NCBI RefSeq assembly: GCF_001279725.1
Contig: NZ_LGDE01000013.1
Coordinates: forward strand, 62,001-126,000
Origin: Streptomyces sp. WM4235
Lineage (GTDB): Bacteria; Actinomycetota; Actinomycetes; Streptomycetales; Streptomycetaceae
Direction: 5' to 3'
DNA length: 64,000 nt
Shown here: positions 25,096 through 33,162 of the stretch, one piece after another
Position numbering within the stretch: the stretch's first letter is position 1
How the letters are laid out: the number at the start of each line of letters is the position of its first letter
The notes under the pieces: model-generated
What the model was told of the DNA's origin: nothing
The model's database searches: none
The model's input: only the letters and a program-made list of their open reading frames with translations
Program-made: the position numbers and the translations under genes

Positions 25096-25560
25096 ATGTA
25101 CGGCTACGACCAGACTCCGGGCGCCCAGCAGCAGGGCTATGCGCAGCAGCCCCCGCCCCAGCAGGGCTACGCGCAGCAGCCGCCGCTGTACCCCGAGCCC
25201 TCGCCGCCGTCGCTCGCCGACGCGGTGCGGGCCTTCACGACCGGGTCCCTGTCCGCCGAGGACTTCCAGCAGATCTTCGCGACGTCCAAGGTCTACTGCC
25301 CGCGCGGTGACACCCCGGGCTTCCTGGCGCTGCACAACACGCAGCAGCCGGTGATCCCCATGTTCACCACGCTCAAGGAACTGCGCCAGTACGCCGGCAA
25401 GGAGTCCAAGTACTTCGTGATCACCGGTGCCGAGGTGATCGATCTGCTGCCGACCGGCTACGGATTCGTCCTCGACATGGAGGGCGACCACCGGATGGTG
25501 TTCGACGCGAAGGCCGTCGAGCAGATGGTCGACTTCGCGATGCGCCGGATGTACGGCTAG
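25096..25560 (+). CDS. SseB-domain protein with a Gln/Pro/Tyr-rich N-terminus
   Basis: 154 residues. Residues 1-35 are low complexity with a repeated QQGYAQQPP unit. Residues 38-150 form an SseB N-terminal-like domain: LADAVRAFTTGSLSAEDFQQ, KVYCPRGDTPGFLALHN, QPVIPMFTTLKELRQYAG, FVITGAEVIDLLPTGYGFVL. In actinobacteria this domain is a soluble module of unknown role that also occurs beside ESX/T7SS genes. The ATG fits the domain limits; GGTAGGGTGGG lies upstream. A hairpin at 25604-25640 separates it from the converging membrane protein gene. Confidence 0.8.
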   Translation: MYGYDQTPGAQQQGYAQQPPPQQGYAQQPPLYPEPSPPSLADAVRAFTTGSLSAEDFQQIFATSKVYCPRGDTPGFLALHNTQQPVIPMFTTLKELRQYAGKESKYFVITGAEVIDLLPTGYGFVLDMEGDHRMVFDAKAVEQMVDFAMRRMYG

Positions 25561-25603
25561 TCCGGGCCCTCCCCACGCGGCACACGGCTCTCCCCGCACC
25601 TCG

Positions 25604-25640
25604 CATCGGCCCGTCCCGGCACCGCCGGGGCGGGCCGATG
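25604..25640. terminator. Bidirectional hairpin terminator
   Basis: A 17-bp stem with one G-T pair and a 3-nt loop (25604-25620 with 25624-25640) between two converging genes. Confidence 0.7.
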
Positions 25641-25698
25641 TCGTCGCGGGTCGGTGTGTACCGGCTCGGGCGCGACCCGGTTCGGGCGCGGCGCGGGT

Positions 25699-26154
25699 TC
25701 AGGCGCGGTCGGCTCGGGCGCGGTGCGTCCGGCGGCGCCAGGCGAGGGCGGCGGCGGTGCCCAGCAGGAGCGCGGGTACGGCCCAGGCCCAGAGCACGTC
25801 GAGGTCCGGGCGGTGGGCCAGGCTCTGCCGAACGCCGGCGAAGGCGACGACCAGGGCCACGTAGCCCGTGCCCTCGCCGCCCTCGGTGACCGCGGCCCAG
25901 CGGAGCAGCAGGCAGCCGACGAAGCAGAACGCGCTCCAGGTGGCGAGGTACGCCCACGGGGAGCCGGGCTGCGGCGACAGCGGCATGCCGGTCGATGCCC
26001 AGCGGAAGGCGGCGTAACCGGCGCCGAAGAGGCAGGCCGCGGTGACGAGGGACCAGAGGACCGCGGAGAGCACGGACGATGTGCGGCGCTCGTCGCGCTC
26101 GTCGCTGCCGACGTTCTCGGCGTGCTGGTTGCTGTTCCAGTCGATGTCGTCCAT
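25699..26154 (-). CDS. Small integral membrane protein, four helices
   Basis: 151 residues from ATG 26154. After a polar, acidic N-terminus (MDDIDWNSNQHAENVGSDER) four hydrophobic segments follow: LSAVLWSLVTAACLFGAGYA, YLATWSAFCFVGCLLLRW, YVALVVAFAGVRQSLA and VLWAWAVPALLLGTAAALAW, closing with a basic tail (RRRTHRARADRA). No domain is recognised. The start is placed at the acidic N-terminus because the longer reading crosses the promoter region shared with pirin. Confidence 0.7.
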   Translation of the reverse strand: MDDIDWNSNQHAENVGSDERDERRTSSVLSAVLWSLVTAACLFGAGYAAFRWASTGMPLSPQPGSPWAYLATWSAFCFVGCLLLRWAAVTEGGEGTGYVALVVAFAGVRQSLAHRPDLDVLWAWAVPALLLGTAAALAWRRRTHRARADRA

Positions 26155-26276
26155 GCGGTGGCCCCTTCGGTCGGTCCTCGTCCCCTGTCCGGTGGAAAGA
26201 CTCGGGTCAGGGGCTCTGGGTTGACGCGGGAATGACATCGGGTGGCGCGCTGTTCTGCGAGGTGTGGCAGAAAGTT

Positions 26277-26295
26277 CGAGTTTCAACTAAACTCG
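26277..26295. promoter_or_regulatory. Palindromic operator upstream of pirin
   Basis: CGAGTTT-N5-AAACTCG is a perfect 7-bp inverted repeat. It contains TAAACT (26288-26293), a possible -10 box for the pirin gene, so a bound regulator would block the promoter. The spacing suits a MarR-type dimer; no MarR gene is adjacent. Confidence 0.55.
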
Positions 26296-26317
26296 ACGCC
26301 AGAAGGAGGTTCCGACC

Positions 26318-27280
26318 ATGCCTGCAGTGACTGTGGAGAACCCGTTGACGCTCCCCCGCGTCGCGGAGCCCGCCCAGGAGACCGCCGCCCGCAAGGTGCT
26401 GGCCGTCACGACCGCCCCGGGTGGTTTCGAGGGCGAGGGGTTCCCGGTGCGCCGCGCGTTCGCCGGGATCAACTACCAGTACCTCGACCCGTTCATCATG
26501 ATGGACCAGATGGGCGAGGTGGAGTACGCGCCGGGCGAGCCGAAGGGCACCCCCTGGCACCCCCACCGCGGCTTCGAGACCGTCACGTACCTCATCGACG
26601 GAACCTTCGTCCACCAGGACAGCAACGGCGGCGGCGGAGTCATCAACGGGGGCGACACCCAGTGGATGACCGCCGGTTCGGGCCTCCTGCACATCGAGGC
26701 CCCGCCGGAGTCCCTCGTCGTCTCGGGCGGGCTCTTCCACGGCCTCCAGCTGTGGGTGAACCTCCCGGCCACCGACAAGATGATGCCCCCGCGCTACCAG
26801 GACATCGGCGGCGGCCAGGTCCAGTTGCTGTCCACCCCGGACGGCGGCTCGCTGCTCCGCGTGATCGCCGGTGAACTGGACGGCCACGAGGGCCCCGGCA
26901 TCACCCACACCCCGATCACGATGATCCACGCGACCATCACCCCGGGCGCGCAGATCACCCTGCCGTGGCGCGAGGACTTCAACGCCCTCGCCTACGTACT
27001 GGCCGGGCGCGGCTCGGTGGGCCAGGACCGCCGGCCGATCCACAAGGGCCAGACGGCGGTGTTCGGCGAGGGCGGTTCCCTGACCGTCCGCGCGGACGAG
27101 TCCCAGGACTCCAACGCCCCGGACCTGGAGGTCGTCCTGCTCGGCGGCCGCCCGATCCGTGAGCCGATGGCGCACTACGGTCCGTTCGTCATGAACAGCA
27201 AGCACGAACTCCAGCAGGCCTTCGACGACTTCCAGGCCGGCCGCCTGGGCACCGTCCCCACGACGGCGCGCACCCGCTGA
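26318..27280 (+). CDS. Pirin family protein
   Basis: 320 residues, two cupin domains. Signature: PFIMMDQMGEVEYAPGEPKG, then TPWHPHRGFETVTYLIDGTF with the metal-binding H-x-H and E residues, HQDSNGGGGVINGGDTQWM, and AGSGLLHIEAP. The C-terminal cupin ends with REPMAHYGPFVMNSKHELQQ, characteristic of pirins. Bacterial pirins bind iron; some oxidise quercetin, others modulate pyruvate metabolism or redox responses. A very strong ribosome site (AAGGAGG, 8 nt upstream) suggests high expression when the operator at 26277 is free. Confidence 0.95.
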   Translation: MPAVTVENPLTLPRVAEPAQETAARKVLAVTTAPGGFEGEGFPVRRAFAGINYQYLDPFIMMDQMGEVEYAPGEPKGTPWHPHRGFETVTYLIDGTFVHQDSNGGGGVINGGDTQWMTAGSGLLHIEAPPESLVVSGGLFHGLQLWVNLPATDKMMPPRYQDIGGGQVQLLSTPDGGSLLRVIAGELDGHEGPGITHTPITMIHATITPGAQITLPWREDFNALAYVLAGRGSVGQDRRPIHKGQTAVFGEGGSLTVRADESQDSNAPDLEVVLLGGRPIREPMAHYGPFVMNSKHELQQAFDDFQAGRLGTVPTTARTR

Positions 27281-27304
27281 CCGACCGCCCCACGCGGTCA
27301 CCCC

Positions 27305-27346
27305 ACGACGAAGGCGCCCCCGGATTCCGGGCGGCGCCTTCGTCGT
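27305..27346. terminator. Bidirectional hairpin terminator
   Basis: A perfect 14-bp stem (ACGACGAAGGCGCC, 27305-27318, with 27333-27346) and a 14-nt loop between pirin and the converging transporter gene. Confidence 0.75.
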
Positions 27347-27378
27347 GCGCGGTGCCGGCGTGCGCCGGCCAGGCTGCC

Positions 27379-28458
27379 TCAGGCCGGGGCCGTCTCGTGG
27401 TCCGGGGCGGCCGGGGTGCCGTAGCGGGTGCGGAGTTCCGACGCGATGCCGAAGGCGGCGGCGGTGAGGGGGACGGCGAGCAGCATGCCGAGGATCCCGG
27501 CCACGCCGGCGCCGGCCGTGATGGCCAACATGACCACCGCCGGGTGCATCTGCACGGTGCGGCTCTGGATCATCGGCTGGAGCACGTGGCCCTCCAACAC
27601 CTGTACGGCGAGCACCACGCCGAGCACCCACAGGCCGGTCACCCACCCCCGGTCGGCGAGGGCGACGAGGACGGCGATGGCGCCGGACAGGAACGCGCCG
27701 AGGTACGGGATGTAGGCGCCGACGAAGACCAGCGCGCCCAGACCGAACGCGCCGGGCACGCGCAGGATCAGCAGGCCGGTCGTGATGCAGACGGCGTCGA
27801 TCAGGGCGATGAAGGTGGTTCCGCGCATGAACCCCTCGACGGCCTCGAACGCCCGCCGGGCCATCGCCTCCACGACGTCGCCCGCCGCGCGCGGCCCCAG
27901 CGAACGCAGGGCGCCGACGGCGCGGTCGGAGTCCCGCAGGAAGAAGAAGATCAGCAGGAGCGCCAGGATCGAGGTGCCGATGACCTCACCGACGACGCTC
28001 ATGCCGGCGATCACCCCGGAGGCGGCCGTGCCGCCGAACTTCGCCAGCAGCCCCTTCGCGTTCTCCGCCATGTCCTCCAACGAGGTCCCGGCGGCGCCCA
28101 GGTGCCGGGCGAGGTCCTCGCCGGCGCGCCGCAGCGAGGCGACGATCTGGTCGCCCGTGTCGATCAGCGCGAGTGAGACGGCGTACGAGACCCCGCCGAC
28201 GAACGCCACCACCGCCAGGCAGGTCAGCGCGGCGGCGAGCGACCGGTTGACCTTCATGCGGATCAGCCGCCGGTGCATCGGACCGAGCAGGGCCGTCCCG
28301 AGCAGGGCGAGCAGCGCGGGCGTCACGGCGGTCCGGAAGGTGACGCACAACCAGACGAGCACCGCGACCACGCCGGTGACGAGCAGGAGGACGGCGCACC
28401 AGGCGGCCAGCCGCCGGACGGGCTCGGGGAGCAGGGGAGTCGACACCGCTGCATCCAA
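27379..28458 (-). CDS. AI-2E family transporter (TqsA/PerM-like)
   Basis: 359 residues, about eight hydrophobic segments in the 3+1+4 arrangement of the family. The N-terminal hairpin VLLLVTGVVAVLVWL / ALLALLGTALL is followed by LARHLGAAGTSLEDMAENAK in the central soluble loop. The C-terminal half carries the family marks LDAVCITTGLLILRVPGAFGL-like, FVGAYIPYLGAFLSGAIAVLVAL (P-Y-L/I-G) and LEGHVLQPMIQSRTVQMHP (E-x-x-x-L-x-P-x-i-x). Named after the E. coli autoinducer-2 exporter, but in actinobacteria the substrate is unknown. Start ATG 28458; a GTG at 28446 is an alternative. Confidence 0.9.
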   Translation of the reverse strand: MDAAVSTPLLPEPVRRLAAWCAVLLLVTGVVAVLVWLCVTFRTAVTPALLALLGTALLGPMHRRLIRMKVNRSLAAALTCLAVVAFVGGVSYAVSLALIDTGDQIVASLRRAGEDLARHLGAAGTSLEDMAENAKGLLAKFGGTAASGVIAGMSVVGEVIGTSILALLLIFFFLRDSDRAVGALRSLGPRAAGDVVEAMARRAFEAVEGFMRGTTFIALIDAVCITTGLLILRVPGAFGLGALVFVGAYIPYLGAFLSGAIAVLVALADRGWVTGLWVLGVVLAVQVLEGHVLQPMIQSRTVQMHPAVVMLAITAGAGVAGILGMLLAVPLTAAAFGIASELRTRYGTPAAPDHETAPA

Positions 28459-28479
28459 CCACGCCCGGATCGTGCCCGC

Positions 28480-30705
28480 TCACGGGCGGGACGGGGTGAC
28501 CGGGTCCGCGTCGGGGGCCGCGTCCGGGGCGGGTTCGGACTGCTCGCGCAGCTCGAACCAGATGGACTTGCCCTCGCCGCGCGGGTCGACGCCCCACGCG
28601 TCGGCGAGCATCTCCATCAGCAACACCCCGCGTCCGCTTGACGCCATCTCGCCCGGGTGCCGCTTGTGCGGCAACTCGTCGCTGGAGTCGGCCACCTCCA
28701 CGCGCAGCCGCCTGGTCCCCGGCTCGCCCACCGCGTCCGCGACGAGCACCGCGTCGCCGTCCGTGTGCACCAGTACGTTCGTCACCATCTCGGAGACCAT
28801 CAGCACCGCCGAGTCGACCTGCTCGGAGTCCGCCCAGTCGTGCAGCAGCTCCCGGATCTGCTGCCGGGCTCCCGCGATCCGGGCCGGCTCCGCCTGCGCC
28901 ACGGTCAGCAGGGTTCGGCGGGACGGTGGCGCCGGGTGGGTCTGCGGGGTGCCGCAGCCGCAGCCCACGCCCTCGCGGCACAGCAGGACCACGGCTATGT
29001 CGTCCTCGCGCCGATCGGCCAGCGGGCCGGTGGTGTGGTGCGAGGACGGCCCGTGCACGGCCTGGACCAGCAGGTCGGCCAGCTTCTCCAGGTGCCCGGC
29101 CGCCATGCCGTCGGCGTCGAGGGCCCCGTCGTCCGGGGTCTCGGCCTCCAGGACCGCCCGGAGCCGGGCCCAGCCCGTGTCCAGGTCGTGGCCGCCGGTC
29201 TCGATGAGCCCGTCGGTGCACAACATCATCGTCTCGCCGGGTTCGAGGGTGAACCGGGTCGTCGGGTAGTCGGTGTCCGGGACGATGCCGAGCGGCAGCC
29301 CGCCCGCCGTGGACCGCATCAGCACGGTGCCGTCCGTCATCCGGACCACGGGCTCGGGATGCCCGGCGCGGGCCACCTCCAGCGTTCCCGTGCGCGGGTC
29401 GCACTCCACGTACAGGCAGGTCGCGAAGCGCGGGCTGAGGAAGTCGGTGTCGTCGTAGGACGCCGAGTCGGCCGTGTCCTGGGTGGAACACAGTCCGGCG
29501 AGGAACCGGGAGGCCCGCGAGAGCACCGCGTCCGGCCGGTGGCCCTCGGAGGCGTACGCCCGCACGGCGATCCGCAACTGCCCCATCAGCCCGGCGGCCC
29601 GTACGTCATGGCCCTGCACGTCCCCGATGACCAGGGCGAACCGGCCCGAGGGCAGCGGGATCATGTCGTACCAGTCGCCGCCGACCTGGAGTCCGCCGCC
29701 GGTCGGGACGTACCGGGCGGCGAGGGCCATGCCCGGGATCTCCGGACCGAGCTGCGGCATCATCGACCGCTGGAGGCCGGTGGTCAGCTCCCGCTCGGAC
29801 TCCGCCACACCCGCCCGCTGGAGGGCCTGCGCCAGCATCCGGGCCACCGTGGTCAGCACGGACCGTTCGTCCGGCGAGAAGGACACCGGGTGCTTGAACG
29901 CGGCCATCCAGGCACCCATGGTCCGCCCGGCCACGATCAGCGGGAGGAAGGCCCAGGAGATCCGGCCGAAGTGCCGGGCGAGGGGCCAGGTCGCCGGGAA
30001 GCGGCGCTTGTAGTCCTCCGGGGACGGCAGGTAGATCGCCCGCCCGGTGCGCACGACCTCCGCCGCCGGATAGTCCGTGTCCAGCCGCATCTCCGCGAAG
30101 GGCCCCTCGGCATCCGGCCCGTGCCCGTGGCGCCCGATGAGCGACAGCCGGTCGCCGGCCACGCCGAAGACGGCCAACCCGTCGGGGCTGAACCCGGGCA
30201 TCGACAGCGACGCCGCCACCCGCAGCACCTCGGCCGTGGACCGCGCCTCGGCCAGCGCCCGGCCCGCGTCCAGCAGGAACGCCTCGCGGGAGCGCCGCCA
30301 GTCCCCGGTGATCGGGGTGTGCACGGCGGTGGTGCCGGGCTGCGGCTCGGCGATCTCCTGGATGGTGCCGATCAGCTCGTAGTCCACCCGACCGTCCGGG
30401 CCGCGGTTCTCCACGGGCTTGGAACGGCTGCGCACGGTGCGCAGCACCCGCCCGTCCTCGTCCATGATCCGCAGCCGGGCCTCGGCGAGGGTGCCCTCGG
30501 CGACGGCCAGGTTCACGATGCCGTTGATCTCGTTCCAGTCCACCGGGTGGAACCGGGACCGTACGGCGACCTCCGGCAGGACGACGTGTTCCGGGGGCAG
30601 CCCGAGCAGCCGGGCGGCCTCGCAGTCGAGCGTGACGGTCCCGGACCCGTTGTCCCATCGCCACAGGCCGGTCGCGACAGCGGCCAGGACATCCTCGGTA
30701 CGCAC
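28480..30705 (-). CDS. PAS-GAF-SpoIIE protein phosphatase with a C-terminal HATPase kinase domain
   Basis: 741 residues from GTG 30705 (VRTEDVLAAVATG; the upstream in-frame region is repeat-rich and not conserved-looking). Domains: PAS (about 5-110, WRWDNGSGTVTLDCEAARLL), GAF (about 130-300, LLDAGRALAEARSTAEVLRV), SpoIIE/PP2C phosphatase (about 320-565: QRSMMPQLGPEIPGMALAAR, LQVGGDWYDMIPL, VIGDVQGHDVRAAGLMGQ, LCTDGLIETGG, EDDIAVVLL, with metal-binding Asp residues), and an RsbW-like HATPase (about 600-715: SAVLMVSEMVTNVLVHTDGD, SSGRGVLLMEMLADAW, SIWFELRE). Phosphatase and kinase in one chain suggest it sets the phosphorylation state of an anti-sigma antagonist in a partner-switching system. 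The gene end is 21 bp from the start of the AI-2E transporter gene. Confidence 0.92.
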   Translation of the reverse strand: MRTEDVLAAVATGLWRWDNGSGTVTLDCEAARLLGLPPEHVVLPEVAVRSRFHPVDWNEINGIVNLAVAEGTLAEARLRIMDEDGRVLRTVRSRSKPVENRGPDGRVDYELIGTIQEIAEPQPGTTAVHTPITGDWRRSREAFLLDAGRALAEARSTAEVLRVAASLSMPGFSPDGLAVFGVAGDRLSLIGRHGHGPDAEGPFAEMRLDTDYPAAEVVRTGRAIYLPSPEDYKRRFPATWPLARHFGRISWAFLPLIVAGRTMGAWMAAFKHPVSFSPDERSVLTTVARMLAQALQRAGVAESERELTTGLQRSMMPQLGPEIPGMALAARYVPTGGGLQVGGDWYDMIPLPSGRFALVIGDVQGHDVRAAGLMGQLRIAVRAYASEGHRPDAVLSRASRFLAGLCSTQDTADSASYDDTDFLSPRFATCLYVECDPRTGTLEVARAGHPEPVVRMTDGTVLMRSTAGGLPLGIVPDTDYPTTRFTLEPGETMMLCTDGLIETGGHDLDTGWARLRAVLEAETPDDGALDADGMAAGHLEKLADLLVQAVHGPSSHHTTGPLADRREDDIAVVLLCREGVGCGCGTPQTHPAPPSRRTLLTVAQAEPARIAGARQQIRELLHDWADSEQVDSAVLMVSEMVTNVLVHTDGDAVLVADAVGEPGTRRLRVEVADSSDELPHKRHPGEMASSGRGVLLMEMLADAWGVDPRGEGKSIWFELREQSEPAPDAAPDADPVTPSRP

Positions 30706-30760
30706 TCGGTCATCTTTACAGGTGATGATCCGGGCGTGCCTGTTCACGGCCCCCGGCCCC

Positions 30761-30831
30761 GCCTCCCGGCCGTAGCCCGCACCCGCCTTCCGGCCGTGGC
30801 CCGCCCCGCCTCCCGGCCGTGGCCCGCACCC
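30761..30831. repeat. Three tandem 24-bp repeats between the SpoIIE gene and aspS
   Basis: Three adjacent units of GCCTyCCGGCCGTrGCCCGC(A)CCC start at 30761, 30785 and 30808 (24, 23 and 24 bp). They lie in the divergent gap, 56 bp upstream of the phosphatase gene's start and 158 bp from aspS. Confidence 0.8.
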
Positions 30832-30989
30832 GTCCCGGGTCGCGCCCGGGGGCTGCCCGCGAGCCCCGCCGCGAGCGGCCACACGGCCGCCGGGCGGGGC
30901 CGTCACGGCCCCGCCCGCGCGGCCGGGGCCCGGACGGTAACCTGGGGACGGTTGAATCCACCCTGGTATCGCGAAGAACTGGATGACTG

Positions 30990-32795
30990 ATGCATCGGTA
31001 CAGGTCCCACACGTGCGGCGAGCTCCGAGCCTCCGACGTCAACGCCGACGTCAGGCTGAGCGGCTGGCTGCACAACCGTCGAGACCTGGGCGGCATCCTC
31101 TTCATCGATCTCCGTGACCACTACGGCATCACGCAGCTCGTGGCCCGTCCCGGCACCGCCGCGAACGAGGCCCTGAGCAGCGTCTCCAAGGAGACCGTCG
31201 TCCGGATCGACGGCAAGGTCCTCTCCCGTGGCGCGGACAACGTGAACCCGGAGCTGCCCACCGGAGACATCGAGATCGAGGTCTCCGAGGTCGAGGTGCT
31301 CGGCGCGTCCGCCCCGCTGCCCTTCACCATCAACACCGACGACGGGGTGAACGAGGAGCGCCGACTGGAGTACCGCTTCCTCGACCTGCGTCGCGAGCGC
31401 ATGCACCGCAACATCATGCTGCGCTCGGCCGTCATCGCCTCCATCCGCTCGAAGATGGTGGCCCTCGGCTTCAACGAGATGGCGACCCCGATCCTCACCG
31501 CGACCTCCCCCGAGGGCGCCCGTGACTTCGTCGTCCCGTCCCGCCTCAACCCGGGCAAGTTCTACGCCCTGCCGCAGGCGCCGCAGCAGTTCAAGCAGCT
31601 GCTGATGATCTCCGGCTTCGACCGGTACTTCCAGATCGCGCCCTGCTTCCGCGACGAGGACGCCCGCGCCGACCGTTCGCCGGGCGAGTTCTACCAGCTC
31701 GACGTCGAGATGTCCTTCGTCGAGCAGGAGGACGTCTTCCAGCCGATCGAGCGCCTGATGACCGAGCTCTTCACCGAGTTCGGCAACGGCCGCGAGGTCA
31801 CCTCCCCCTTCCCGCGGATCCCGTTCCGCGAGTCGATGCTGAAGTACGGCAACGACAAGCCCGACCTGCGCGCCAAGCTGGAACTCGTCGACATCACCGA
31901 CGTGTTCGAGGGCTCGGAGTTCAAGGCGTTCGCCGGCAAGCACGTGCGCGCGCTGGCCGTCCCGGACACCGCCGCGCAGCCCCGCAAGTTCTTCGACGGC
32001 CTCGGCGAGTACGCGATCTCGCTCGGCGCCAAGGGCCTGGCCTGGGTCCGCGTGGGCGAGGACGGCGCGCTGACCGGCCCGATCGCCAAGTTCCTCACCG
32101 AGGAGAACGTCAAGGTCCTCACCGAGCGTCTCGGCCTCGCGGCCGGCCACGCCGTGTTCTTCGGCGCGGGCGAGTTCGACGAGGTCTCCAAGATCATGTC
32201 CGGCGTCCGCGTCGAGGCGGCCAAGCGCGCGGGCCACTTCGAGGAGAACGTCTTCCGCTTCTGCTGGATCGTCGACTTCCCGATGTACGAGAAGGACGAG
32301 GAGACCGGCAAGATCGACTTCTCCCACAACCCGTTCTCCATGCCCCAGGGCGGCATGAAGGACCTGGAGGAGAAGGACCCGCTGGACATCCTGGCCTGGC
32401 AGTACGACATCGTCTGCAACGGCATCGAGCTGTCCTCCGGCGCCATCCGCAACCACGAGCCCGAGGTCATGCTGAAGGCCTTCGAGATCGCCGGTTACGA
32501 GGCCGAGACCGTCGAGCGCGAGTTCGCCGGCATGCTCCGCGCGTTCCGTCTCGGCGCCCCGCCGCACGGTGGCATCGCCCCCGGCGTCGACCGCATCGTG
32601 ATGCTGCTCGCCGACGAGCCGAACATCCGCGAGACGATCGCCTTCCCGCTCAACGGCAACGCGCAGGACCTGATGATGGGCGCGCCCACCGTCCTGGAGG
32701 AGACCCGCCTGCGCGAGCTGAACATCGCGCTGCGCAAGCCGGTCGAGACCAAGGAGACCGAGCCCGTCGAGAAGTCGGTCAAGCAGCACCAGTAG
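30990..32795 (+). CDS. aspS: Aspartate-tRNA ligase (bacterial type)
   Basis: 601 residues, standard for bacterial AspRS. Charges tRNA-Asp. Domains: OB-fold anticodon-binding domain (1-105, [20 protein letters not shown]), class II catalytic core with motif 2 ([19 protein letters not shown], followed by YQLDVEMSF), the bacterial GAD insertion (about 300-420), and motif 3 ([14 protein letters not shown]). H28 (in WLHNRRD) and a Gly in VRIDGKV correspond to residues linked with non-discriminating AspRS in Pseudomonas, so it may also charge tRNA-Asn for GatCAB amidation; this is inference. Start ATG 30990 gives the conserved N-terminus [12 protein letters not shown]. Terminated at 32906-32943. 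Confidence 0.97.
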   Translation: MHRYRSHTCGELRASDVNADVRLSGWLHNRRDLGGILFIDLRDHYGITQLVARPGTAANEALSSVSKETVVRIDGKVLSRGADNVNPELPTGDIEIEVSEVEVLGASAPLPFTINTDDGVNEERRLEYRFLDLRRERMHRNIMLRSAVIASIRSKMVALGFNEMATPILTATSPEGARDFVVPSRLNPGKFYALPQAPQQFKQLLMISGFDRYFQIAPCFRDEDARADRSPGEFYQLDVEMSFVEQEDVFQPIERLMTELFTEFGNGREVTSPFPRIPFRESMLKYGNDKPDLRAKLELVDITDVFEGSEFKAFAGKHVRALAVPDTAAQPRKFFDGLGEYAISLGAKGLAWVRVGEDGALTGPIAKFLTEENVKVLTERLGLAAGHAVFFGAGEFDEVSKIMSGVRVEAAKRAGHFEENVFRFCWIVDFPMYEKDEETGKIDFSHNPFSMPQGGMKDLEEKDPLDILAWQYDIVCNGIELSSGAIRNHEPEVMLKAFEIAGYEAETVEREFAGMLRAFRLGAPPHGGIAPGVDRIVMLLADEPNIRETIAFPLNGNAQDLMMGAPTVLEETRLRELNIALRKPVETKETEPVEKSVKQHQ

Positions 32796-32905
32796 GAACC
32801 CGCGGGCCCCGCGCGGGCCCGCGCGGGTTGCGGGTTGCCGGTTGCCGGTTGCGGTTTGTGCGGCGGCTTGGGTGGCTCGTACGGCTTGTGCGGCTTGTGT
32901 GAAGT

Positions 32906-32943
32906 AGGGCGGCGCTCCCGGATGTCCGGGGCGCCGCCCTTTT
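32906..32943 (+). terminator. Rho-independent terminator after aspS
   Basis: AGGGCGGCGC (32906-32915) pairs with GCGCCGCCCT (32931-32940), with a second inner CCCGGA/TCCGGG stem, and is followed by TTTT (32940-32943). The 110 bp between the aspS stop and this hairpin hold a GC-rich inverted repeat near 32797-32828 and degenerate GGTTGC/GGCTTGT direct repeats, no gene. Confidence 0.8.
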
Positions 32944-33101
32944 CCGTGGCCGGCTGCGGGGCTGCGGGGCCGCGCCCCTGTGGCTGCTGTGGCTCGTCAC
33001 GGCGCCTTCCGGGTGTCCGGGGCCGGGGTCGTGCCTCCGGCGGGCCGCGTGGCGCCGCAGGGCGCACCGGGGGGCCCCACGGCCCGGGCGGGCCGGGTAC
33101 G

Positions 33102-33147
33102 CGAGAAGGCCGCCGCCCCCGGGGTACCGGGGGCGGCGGCCTTCTCG
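33102..33147. terminator. Long perfect hairpin downstream of the vWA gene
   Basis: A perfect 21-bp stem with a 4-nt loop (CGAGAAGGCCGCC... at 33102-33122, partner 33127-33147), 15 bp beyond the stop codon of the converging vWA-protein gene. Confidence 0.75.
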
Positions 33148-33162
33148 TACGAGCCGGTCGAC

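Noticed and set aside
32797..32900. GGTTGC/GGCTTGT degenerate repeats after aspS as a mobile-element end
   Set aside because: No transposase, target duplication or long inverted ends; looks like simple-sequence drift next to a terminator.
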